Assembly (NCBI RefSeq): GCF_004123295.1 | Contig: NZ_SDMK01000002.1 | Location: 1 to 64,000, forward strand | Direction of reading: 5' to 3' | DNA length: 64,000 nucleotides | Source: Silvibacterium dinghuense | GTDB taxonomy: Bacteria > Acidobacteriota > Terriglobia > Terriglobales > Acidobacteriaceae | In this document: positions 26,681 to 34,324 of the stretch, piece after piece | Position numbering within the stretch: the first letter of the stretch is position 1 | Layout of the letters: each line of letters begins with the position of its first letter | Program-made: the position numbers and the translations under genes | Notes under the pieces: model-generated | Told to the model about the DNA's origin: nothing | The model's input: the letters and a program-made list of their open reading frames with translations, nothing else | Database searches by the model: none

Positions 26681-28465
26681 ATGGATGACGCTTCCGGTAC
26701 AGGACTAACGGTGCGTGGCTTTTATGATCGGCAGCCCTTTCTTTGTATCGAGGAGGACTCGACAGCGTGCCTGGAAGGCATGGAGGAGATTCTTGCCGTT
26801 CTCGGTCGTGCCATTGCCGATGCCCATACGGTTGTACTTGAGCAGTATCCGGGGGTGCTTTCTCAACCGTTACTAGAATCGCTTCGTACTGTGCTTCCTG
26901 ATGTCTTGTTTGTGAACTGCGAAGATGCATACCAAGAGCCGGAGCACTTGCGGCAGCAGTTTGCCGGCACGCTAGGCGACGACCCGGTATTTGGATTCTT
27001 GCAAGCGTGGGATGTGGCGGCTTACTTCGATCCGAAGCGACTGGAGGGGATTCGTGAGCGGATTCGAACGCATCATGGCGTGAGTGTTGTCTTTGGAACG
27101 GGTGCTTCACTCGCATGGGAGAAGCCGGATTTACTGGTGTATCTGAGCGGAACGCGCTGGGTATTGCAGAAGCAGCAAAGAGCCCATCGCATCGGGAATC
27201 TTGGTTTGGACAATGCGGCAGATTCGCCTGCAACGCTGTACAAGAATGCCTTCTTTCTGGAGTGGCGTGTCGGAGATGCATTGCGGCGCGAGTTATTCGA
27301 GCGAGTGGACTGGTTTGTAGATCTGGACGATCCGGAAGTGCCACGAGTGCTTGCTGGCAGTGTGCTGCGACAGGCCGTGAAGGATGCAGTGTTGAGGCCA
27401 TTTCGCGTAGTCCCGTTTTTCGATCCTGGGCCCTGGGGCGGGCAGTGGATGAAAGAGCGTTTTGGGTTGCCGGAAGATGCTCCGAACTACGCCTGGGCGT
27501 TTGACTGTGTGCCTGAAGAAAACAGCGTGCTGCTGGGTTTCGGCGACAGAAGGTTCAGCCTGCCGGCACAAGTATTGGTGGAGCAGGAGCCTGAAGCGCT
27601 GCTGGGAGCGGCTGTGCACCGGGAATTCGGTGCGGAATTTCCCATCCGGTTCGACTATTTGGACACAGTGGGTGGTGGAAACCTGTCGTTGCAGGTTCAC
27701 CCGCTACGAGCATACATTCGCGAACACTTTGGGATGAAGTACACGCAGGACGAGAGCTACTACATTCTTGACTGCGAACCAGGCGCGCATATGTACCTGG
27801 GGCTTCGTGAGGGAGTAGAAGCGGATAAGTTTGCCCATGCTCTAAGCGAAGCGAATGCGGGGCGCGAGCGCCTGGATGCGGAGCAATGGGTGAATCGGAT
27901 TCCTACGCACAGGCACGATCATTTTTCTATTCCTGCGGGCACAGTGCACTGCTCCGGACGAGACAACGTGGTGCTGGAGATCTCCGCAACACCCTACATC
28001 TTTACCTTCAAGTTATGGGACTGGGGAAGGATGGGGCTGGATGGCAAGCCCCGGCCAGTGCACTTGAAGCATGGGTTGGAAAACATACAGTGGGACCGGG
28101 ATACGGAGTGGGTGAATGAGAACCTGCGCCGTCCTGTTGCAGTGGTGGCTGAGGGGGAAGGCTGGCGTGAAGAGAAGACCGGGCTGCATGAGCTTGAGTT
28201 TCTGGAAACACGCAGGCATTGGTTTACCCAGCCAGTGATGCACGATACATGCGGCACTCTGAATGTGCTGAATCTCGTAGAAGGGGATGCCGCCATAGTG
28301 GAGAGCCCGGATGGCCGCTTTGCGCCGATGATGGTGCACTACGGCGAGACGTTTATTGTGCCAGCAGCCGTTGGGACATATCGAATTCGGCCAGTCAATG
28401 AAACAGAGACGCCGCTGGCCACGGTGAAGGCATATGTGCGCACGGACGAATTTGCAAAGCGATAG
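26681..28465 (+). CDS. Class I phosphomannose-isomerase-like protein with an extra N-terminal domain
   Basis: The C-terminal part (about 235-590) is a type I phosphomannose isomerase: NLSLQVHPLRAYIREHFG (about 335-352) with zinc-ligand Gln and His, DESYYILDCEPGAHMYLGL with Glu, and IPAGTVHC with the late His, then a KLWDWGR stretch (about 450). Such enzymes interconvert mannose-6-phosphate and fructose-6-phosphate in the cytosol. The first roughly 225 residues resemble a nucleotide-kinase fold, but I see no P-loop GxxxxGK[ST], so it is probably not a kinase. The whole arrangement resembles long PMI homologues found beside mannosidases. It ends at the start of the GH38 gene, with no gap, and heads a four-gene operon. 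Confidence 0.85.
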   Translation: MDDASGTGLTVRGFYDRQPFLCIEEDSTACLEGMEEILAVLGRAIADAHTVVLEQYPGVLSQPLLESLRTVLPDVLFVNCEDAYQEPEHLRQQFAGTLGDDPVFGFLQAWDVAAYFDPKRLEGIRERIRTHHGVSVVFGTGASLAWEKPDLLVYLSGTRWVLQKQQRAHRIGNLGLDNAADSPATLYKNAFFLEWRVGDALRRELFERVDWFVDLDDPEVPRVLAGSVLRQAVKDAVLRPFRVVPFFDPGPWGGQWMKERFGLPEDAPNYAWAFDCVPEENSVLLGFGDRRFSLPAQVLVEQEPEALLGAAVHREFGAEFPIRFDYLDTVGGGNLSLQVHPLRAYIREHFGMKYTQDESYYILDCEPGAHMYLGLREGVEADKFAHALSEANAGRERLDAEQWVNRIPTHRHDHFSIPAGTVHCSGRDNVVLEISATPYIFTFKLWDWGRMGLDGKPRPVHLKHGLENIQWDRDTEWVNENLRRPVAVVAEGEGWREEKTGLHELEFLETRRHWFTQPVMHDTCGTLNVLNLVEGDAAIVESPDGRFAPMMVHYGETFIVPAAVGTYRIRPVNETETPLATVKAYVRTDEFAKR

Positions 28466-28474
28466 GTGAGGACG

Positions 28475-31354
28475 ATGCAGCGACGCGATGTGTTGAAGGG
28501 CTTGGGTGTCACGGTAGGTGGTGCATTGCTCCCGCGTGCAGGATGGACACGCATTCTGGCGACAGGCGGTCTGCCGTTGGTGACAGCTGTTCGCGGGCTC
28601 GTACGGAAAGACGGGAAGTTATTGCAGCCCCTGCGGATTGCATTGCCGGAAGCGGGGGCTGGCGTACAGGTGGTGACGAAGCTGGATGGGGTGGAGGTGG
28701 ATCGTCGCACGCTTGAGAGCGGAACGCATGGCTTCGAGGTGTTGGTAGAGCCGGTGACCGCGGCGCGTATAAGTCAGGTGGCGGTTGCTGTGAATGGCAT
28801 GGAGCAGGCAGCGAGTGTAGAGCGGAAGCCAGTGTGCAGGGTGCTGGTGTATGTGCTGCCGCATTCACACCACGACCTTGGTTACACAGATCTGCAAGCG
28901 AACGTGGAGGAAAAGCAGATTAACAACATTCTACTGGGCATGGATCTGGCGCGGAAAACCGCGAGCTATCCGGAGGGTGCACGCTTTGTGTGGAATCTGG
29001 AAGTGTTGTGGGGTGCGGATCTGTTTCTGAAGCGGAGGCCGGAGAGTGATCGCGCCGCATTGCGTGAAGCAGTGCGTAAGGGATGGATTGGACTCAACGG
29101 ATCATATGCGAATGAGTTAACCGGGCTTTGCCGTCCCGAAGAGCTGATGCAGCTCTTTCGCTTTGGTACGCGGCTGGGCAAGGAATTTGACGTGCCTGTT
29201 CGTTCAGCGATGATGAGTGATGTGCCAGGCTTTACATGGGGCACGGTCATGGCGATGTCGCAGGCAGGGATTCGCTATTTCTCGGCTGCACCAAACTTCT
29301 TCGATCGTATCGGCACATTTATGGAGGCATGGCAGGACAAGCCGTTCTGGTGGATTTCACCATCGGGCAAGGAACGAGTGTTGTTCTGGGTTCCATGGAC
29401 CGGCTATGCGATGTCTCACGTGATGAAGCTCGGCGATGAGTGGGTGGACAAGTATCAGGATCGGCTGGATATGGTGAGCTTTCCGTATGACATCTCGTAT
29501 ATCCGGTGGTCAGGGCATGGAGATAATGCAGTGCCTGACCCAGAGCTGAGCGAGTGGATCAAAGATTGGAATGAGACGTACGAGTGGCCTAAGTTTCATA
29601 TCGCGACTACGGAGGTTGCATTCTCTGCCTTTGAAAAAGCCCATGGAGACAGGCTGCCTGAGTTCCGCGGGGATCTGACACCGTACTGGGAGGATGGCGC
29701 AGCTTCTTCAGCATTGGAAACGGCGCTGAGCCGCAACGCCGCGGAGAAGATCGTGCAGGCAGGAGCGCTGGCGGCATTGTCCCGGCCAGCAGCGTACGAT
29801 GTGGCACGGTATACCGAGGCCTGGCGGAATGTCTTGTTGTATTCCGAGCATACGTGGGGAGCATGGAACAGCGTTTCGGATTCAGAGAATCCGTTCGTGC
29901 AGAAGCAGTGGGACGTGAAGCGCAGGTTTGCTGTAGATGCAGCGCAGCAGGCGAATGAATTATTGGAACAGGCAATTGGGACGCCTGATCAGAACACCGC
30001 GGAAGTGGACATCTGGAACACGACTTCGTGGGTGCGAAGCGAAGTGGTGTTGTTGAGCAGGGAACTCTCCCAGGTTGGAGACCATGCAGAAGACGAGCAT
30101 GGCAGAAGCGCTCCGACGCAAAGGCTTGCTTCCGGCGAATTAGCGCTCATGGTTGAGAAGATCGAACCCTTCAGCAGCAGGCGGTATCGTTTGACGGGCA
30201 AAAAAGCCGTGCGCCCTGAGCATGCAGTGACGGTACGAAGCGGAATTCTGCAAAACGGCAAGCTGCGCGTGACCGTGGATGCAAAAACGGGCGACGTGAT
30301 CGAACTGGTGCAGCAGGGCGATGCGGTGAATCTTGTAGACACCTCAAATGGCGCGGTGAACCGCTTTCTCTCTATGGCCGGGAATGACGTCGATCATCTG
30401 AAGCGGAGTGGAGTGCCAGCGATAACGGTAGAAGATGCAGGCCCGCTGATTGCGACACTGCGTATCGAGTCATCCGCGCCGACGTGCAACAGGCTGGTAC
30501 GCCGTGTGCGACTGGCGGCAGGTGCGGATCACGTGCTGCTCGAAAACCTCGTGGACAAGCAGCGCGCGCCGCTGAATCCGAATCCAGGCAACGGGGACCA
30601 GGGTAGTGCATTTGCGCAGCGTGGCAACAAGGAGAGTATCCAATTCGCGTTCCCTCTGGCCGTTGCGGATGGAAAGATGACGATGGACGTTCCGCTTGCG
30701 GTCATGCGGCCAGAGCTGGATCAGCTGCCGGGCTCATGTAAGAACTGGCTGCCGGTGGGGCGCTGGGTCGATGTGAGTTCGGAGACGCGCGGCGTAACAT
30801 GGGCAACACTGGATGCGCCGCTCGTAGAGATTGGCGGAATCACGGCGACCATGCTGGGCTCACAGAAAAATCCGGATGTGTGGCGTAAAAAGATTGCCGA
30901 GACACAATTGCTCTACTCATGGGTGATGAACAATCACTGGGGAACGAACTATCGGGCGTATCAGCAGGGGCCAGTCACGTTCCGGTATGCGCTGCGGCCG
31001 CACCGTGGAAATTCGGCTGCGGAGAAGCAGGAGTTCGCAACCGGTTTGACGCAACCTCTGGTGGCAGCACCTGCTACAAATGCGGAAGACGTTCGGGAGC
31101 CGCTGCTGCGGATATCTCCGGCAGATGTGGTGGTGCAGAGCCTGATGCCGAGCGAGGATGGCAAGGCCTGGATTGTTCGGTTGTTTGGCGCGTCTGGCGA
31201 AGCGCGGGAGGTTATGCTGAACTGGTCAGCGAGGGCGAAGGCAGGAAAGACGTGGATCAGCAATCTTGCAGAAGAGGCGATAGCGCCTGCCAATGGAGTA
31301 ATCACGGTAGCAGGATGGCAGCTGGTGACCGTTCGAGTTGAGCGTAATCTGTAA
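28475..31354 (+). CDS. Tat-exported GH38-family alpha-mannosidase-like protein
   Basis: I prefer ATG 28475 over GTG 28466, because it gives a compact Tat signal, MQRRDVLKGLGVTVGGALLP (twin arginine at 3-4), with GGTGAGG upstream. The catalytic domain has LPHSHHDLGYTDLQAN (His and Asp metal ligands, about 128-143) and MSDVPGFTW (about 245-253) with the Asp expected to be the nucleophile of retaining GH38 enzymes. HTWGAWNS near residue 470 carries another conserved His. Length, 959 residues, fits the family. Tat export implies a folded, probably metal-loaded enzyme in the periplasm. Neighbours for a mannose-phosphate isomerase, a permease and a sugar kinase suggest use of alpha-mannosides. Confidence 0.87.
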   Translation: MQRRDVLKGLGVTVGGALLPRAGWTRILATGGLPLVTAVRGLVRKDGKLLQPLRIALPEAGAGVQVVTKLDGVEVDRRTLESGTHGFEVLVEPVTAARISQVAVAVNGMEQAASVERKPVCRVLVYVLPHSHHDLGYTDLQANVEEKQINNILLGMDLARKTASYPEGARFVWNLEVLWGADLFLKRRPESDRAALREAVRKGWIGLNGSYANELTGLCRPEELMQLFRFGTRLGKEFDVPVRSAMMSDVPGFTWGTVMAMSQAGIRYFSAAPNFFDRIGTFMEAWQDKPFWWISPSGKERVLFWVPWTGYAMSHVMKLGDEWVDKYQDRLDMVSFPYDISYIRWSGHGDNAVPDPELSEWIKDWNETYEWPKFHIATTEVAFSAFEKAHGDRLPEFRGDLTPYWEDGAASSALETALSRNAAEKIVQAGALAALSRPAAYDVARYTEAWRNVLLYSEHTWGAWNSVSDSENPFVQKQWDVKRRFAVDAAQQANELLEQAIGTPDQNTAEVDIWNTTSWVRSEVVLLSRELSQVGDHAEDEHGRSAPTQRLASGELALMVEKIEPFSSRRYRLTGKKAVRPEHAVTVRSGILQNGKLRVTVDAKTGDVIELVQQGDAVNLVDTSNGAVNRFLSMAGNDVDHLKRSGVPAITVEDAGPLIATLRIESSAPTCNRLVRRVRLAAGADHVLLENLVDKQRAPLNPNPGNGDQGSAFAQRGNKESIQFAFPLAVADGKMTMDVPLAVMRPELDQLPGSCKNWLPVGRWVDVSSETRGVTWATLDAPLVEIGGITATMLGSQKNPDVWRKKIAETQLLYSWVMNNHWGTNYRAYQQGPVTFRYALRPHRGNSAAEKQEFATGLTQPLVAAPATNAEDVREPLLRISPADVVVQSLMPSEDGKAWIVRLFGASGEAREVMLNWSARAKAGKTWISNLAEEAIAPANGVITVAGWQLVTVRVERNL

Positions 31355-31369
31355 CCAGGACAGCGACAT

Positions 31370-32374
31370 ATGCATGATGCAGCAACGGGTGGGATGCTGT
31401 TGATCCTGGCTGGCGTGATGAATGGCAGTTTTGCTCTTCCCATGAAGCGGATGCCGCGCTGGGAATGGGAGAATGTGTGGCTGGTGTGGTCGCTGCTTGC
31501 GCTTGTGGTGATGCCGTTAGCGACTGCGCTGGCATGTGTGCCGCATTTGTTTAGCGGCCTGCAGGAAATACCCATGACTACGCTGCTGCCTGTTGTGCTT
31601 TGCGGTGCCGCCTGGGGTGTTGCACAGGTTCTGTTTGGATTGAGCGTTGTAGCGATTGGGATGGCGCTGACATTTTCCCTGGTGCTCGGGATTTCCGCAG
31701 CGCTGGGCGCGGTGATTCCGTTCCTTCACTTTCATGAAGACCTGCTGTGGACCCGATCGGGTGCGTTTCTCTTTATCGGTCTGGGTGTATTGGCGCTGGG
31801 TATGGCATTGTGTGCATGGGCCGGGGCCTTGCGTGAGCGCGCAGCCGGAGGCGCGGCGAAAGCTGCCTCTATTCGGTTTGGGTTGTTGCTGGCGATAGCA
31901 AGCGGTGTTTGCGCGAGCTCGATGAATGTAGGGTTTTCCTATGCGAAGGAACTAAGCGTAATGGCGGTAAGGCACGGAGCATCTCCTGCCGGCAGCGCGA
32001 CGGCGGAGTGGCTGCCGCTGTTGGCAGGCGGAGCAATTCCAAACCTTTTTTATGCTGCATATCTGTTGCGGCGGGGAACAGCGGGACGCTATCTCGATGT
32101 AAGAACGCGATGGTACTGGCTACTTACCATGTGCATGGCCAGCTTGTGGTTTGCAGGCACCACGTTGTACGGGGTGGCGAGCGGAATGCTGGGAAGTCTG
32201 GGAGCTGTGCTTGGATGGCCGGTATTTATGTCCATTATGGTGCTGGTCGCTTCCTTGCTGGGCTGGATGGCAGGTGAATGGCGAGGTTCCGGCTCGAGGC
32301 CGGTGCGCGTTCAGTTTGCGGGCCTCATCTTATTGACGGCGGCGGTATTTCTTTTCTCAAGGGCAGCGGTTTAG
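31370..32374 (+). CDS. RhaT-family sugar-proton symporter-like permease
   Basis: This 334-residue inner-membrane protein has about 10 hydrophobic segments. The opening MLLILAGVMNGSFALPMK and WEWENVWLVWSLLAL follow the RhaT (L-rhamnose:H+ symporter) pattern, as do GVAQVLFGLSVVAIGMAL and the late NLFYAAYLL. It starts 15 bases after the GH38 stop and ends 3 bases before the ROK gene, so it belongs to the operon. In this context it more likely carries mannose or a related monosaccharide than rhamnose, but the substrate is not visible in the sequence. Confidence 0.87.
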   Translation: MHDAATGGMLLILAGVMNGSFALPMKRMPRWEWENVWLVWSLLALVVMPLATALACVPHLFSGLQEIPMTTLLPVVLCGAAWGVAQVLFGLSVVAIGMALTFSLVLGISAALGAVIPFLHFHEDLLWTRSGAFLFIGLGVLALGMALCAWAGALRERAAGGAAKAASIRFGLLLAIASGVCASSMNVGFSYAKELSVMAVRHGASPAGSATAEWLPLLAGGAIPNLFYAAYLLRRGTAGRYLDVRTRWYWLLTMCMASLWFAGTTLYGVASGMLGSLGAVLGWPVFMSIMVLVASLLGWMAGEWRGSGSRPVRVQFAGLILLTAAVFLFSRAAV

Positions 32375-32377
32375 TCC

Positions 32378-33334
32378 ATGCGACATGCAATCGCGATTGA
32401 TCTGGGTGGATCTCACGCATCGATCGGGGTGATTCGCGAGAATGTGCTACTTACAGCGCGGGATATTTCCGTGGAGGCCATGGATGGATTGCAGCCTTTG
32501 CTGCCGCGACTCCGGGCGTGTGTGGATTCACTGCTTTGCGAACAGGGACTGACATCTGCAGATTGCATCGGTACAGTGCTAAGCCTGCCGAGTCTCGTGG
32601 ACTTCCGCTCTATGCGGATCGCTTCCGTGAATAACAAGTATCCCGATGCGACGACGGTCGATCTTCAGGAGTGGTCGCGGGAGGCATTTGGATTGCCGCT
32701 GGTATTGGAGAATGACGCACGTGCGGCATTACTCGGAGAGGTGACTGCAGGCGCGGCCCAAGGCCTCCGGGATGTAGTCATGCTGACCCTGGGCACGGGT
32801 GTTGGCTGTGCTGTTCTGGTAGATGGTATTCCGTTTCGCACGATGCAGCCGCAGGGCGGCAACCTGGGTGGGCATATTCCGGTGCGCCTGGATGGGAGGC
32901 AGTGCGTGTGCGGAGCATCTGGCTGCCTCGAATCAGAGGCCTCTGGCTGGGCTTTGCCTCTGGTTGCGAAAGAGATGCCAGGTTTTTCCCGAAGCGCACT
33001 TGCGCATGAGCCCGGGCTGGATTTTGCGACGCTGTTTGCGTGGAGCGATGCGGGCGATATCGTGGCATCAGAGCTGGTGCGGCACTGCATTCGAGCATGG
33101 AGCGTGGGGACCGTTGGGTTGATTCACGCATATGGCCCGCAGCAGGTTGTATTCGGCGGAGGTGTGCTAGCCCGCGCCAACGATGTGCTGCCGGCAATCC
33201 GCAGCTATGTGCAAACCCATGCATGGACGCCTGCGGGGCCAGTGGAGATCGTCGCTGCACAGTTGGGGAATCGCGCGCCGCTGTATGCGGCTATCGCACT
33301 GATCGAGGAGGCTGAGCGGATGCGTGAACGATGA
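32378..33334 (+). CDS. ROK-family sugar kinase
   Basis: The 318-residue protein has the ROK phosphate-1 motif DLGGSHAS (8-15), VLENDARAALLGE with catalytic Asp113, the adenosine-region LTLGTGVGCAVLVDG (137-150), and the zinc motif GGHIPV (H166) with CVCGASGCLE (C176, C178, C183). It has no N-terminal winged helix, so it is a kinase rather than a ROK repressor. It would phosphorylate the sugar brought in by the preceding permease, giving a sugar-6-phosphate for the isomerase at the head of the operon. Glucose, mannose or fructose are all possible substrates. Confidence 0.9.
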   Translation: MRHAIAIDLGGSHASIGVIRENVLLTARDISVEAMDGLQPLLPRLRACVDSLLCEQGLTSADCIGTVLSLPSLVDFRSMRIASVNNKYPDATTVDLQEWSREAFGLPLVLENDARAALLGEVTAGAAQGLRDVVMLTLGTGVGCAVLVDGIPFRTMQPQGGNLGGHIPVRLDGRQCVCGASGCLESEASGWALPLVAKEMPGFSRSALAHEPGLDFATLFAWSDAGDIVASELVRHCIRAWSVGTVGLIHAYGPQQVVFGGGVLARANDVLPAIRSYVQTHAWTPAGPVEIVAAQLGNRAPLYAAIALIEEAERMRER

Positions 33335-33376
33335 GGCAGCGCTGGAGTCTGCGGTGCAGGAGATAGCTACAGATCT

Positions 33377-34168
33377 TTAGGCTTTGATTATTGAAATACC
33401 CTGTTTCTCAAAAGGCGCGATCAATCCGCGGCTTGCTCCGCTATCTGTAATAAGACAATCGATGTTGCGCGTTGGGCAGAGAAGATATTTACTCATATGG
33501 CCTAGCTTACTGTGATCTGCCACCACGACCTTTTTTGTGGATTGCGCTGTGAGTTTCCGGAGCAGCTCGGCCTCTGCGGGGTTTGTGCAGGTTAGACCGC
33601 GTTGCGCATCAATACCGTCGACTCCAAGAAAGATAATGTCTGCAAAGAGCATTTCCGTGGAAGCATTCGCGATCGGTCCGATGAGCGTAAACCAGTTGCC
33701 ACGCAGCACGCCGCCAGTGACGATCACCTCAATATCCTTGCAGTTGCTCAACTCCATGGCGACGTTCACCGTATTTGTAATGATCGAAATTCCGCGCATG
33801 GTTTTCAAATTCCGCACGACTTCGGTTGTTGTCGTTCCTCCACTCAACGCGATGGTCTGGCCCGGTTGGACCATACCCGCAGCGACACGCGCAATTCTTC
33901 GTTTTTCGTAGGCAAAGCTCGCTATTTTGTCTTGGAAGGATGTGTCGTTACGGAAAGGTTCATAGAAGAGAGGACCTATAGGTACCGCGCCTCCACGCAC
34001 TCGTTTAATTAAGGAGCGCTGCTCCAGATCTGCAAGATCTCGCCGAATGGTGGCGAGGGAGGCACCAAATGTTTTGCAAAGGCTCTCGATGGAGACTGTT
34101 CCAGATTCCTGCAGTGCACGAAGTATGTATTCATGCCTTGCAGCAGAGTTATCCGCTTTCCTCGCCAT
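33377..34168 (-). CDS. DeoR-family transcriptional regulator
   Basis: The N-terminal winged helix (about 6-60) reads ADNSAARHEYILRALQESG and ESLCKTFGASLATIRRDLAD, the DeoR signature region. The C-terminal sugar-phosphate sensor (about 75-240) includes GGTTTTEVVRNLKT, VTGGVLRGNWFTLIGPIA and KKVVVADHSKLG. The open frame extends 132 codons upstream, but that part has no domain and crosses the 34257-34286 palindrome. The ATG at 34168 gives 263 residues, the usual size, though without a clear ribosome site. It is convergent with the mannoside operon and divergent from the glycosidase at 34325, so it probably controls one or both in response to a sugar phosphate. Confidence 0.88.
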   Translation of the reverse strand: MARKADNSAARHEYILRALQESGTVSIESLCKTFGASLATIRRDLADLEQRSLIKRVRGGAVPIGPLFYEPFRNDTSFQDKIASFAYEKRRIARVAAGMVQPGQTIALSGGTTTTEVVRNLKTMRGISIITNTVNVAMELSNCKDIEVIVTGGVLRGNWFTLIGPIANASTEMLFADIIFLGVDGIDAQRGLTCTNPAEAELLRKLTAQSTKKVVVADHSKLGHMSKYLLCPTRNIDCLITDSGASRGLIAPFEKQGISIIKA

Positions 34169-34256
34169 GAGACGGAGGATATCAAATATTGTCGCGAGGA
34201 TTTCAATGCCTCGCTGAGCACTGCAGGCGCCGGAGCTGATATCCGAGAACCCGTTT

Positions 34257-34286
34257 ATTTGCTCCATCCAGCTGGATGGAGCAAAT
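34257..34286. promoter_or_regulatory. 30-base perfect palindrome in the DeoR-glycosidase divergent region
   Basis: Left arm ATTTGCTCCATCCAG (34257-34271) and right arm CTGGATGGAGCAAAT (34272-34286) are exact reverse complements with no spacer. It lies 88 bases upstream of the DeoR start and 38 bases upstream of the glycosidase start. With no loop it is unlikely to be a terminator, and is more likely a protein-binding site or a cruciform-forming element. Confidence 0.7.
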
Positions 34287-34324
34287 TGCATAGGTTTAAC
34301 GCAAAGATGAAGAGGTAGATCGCA

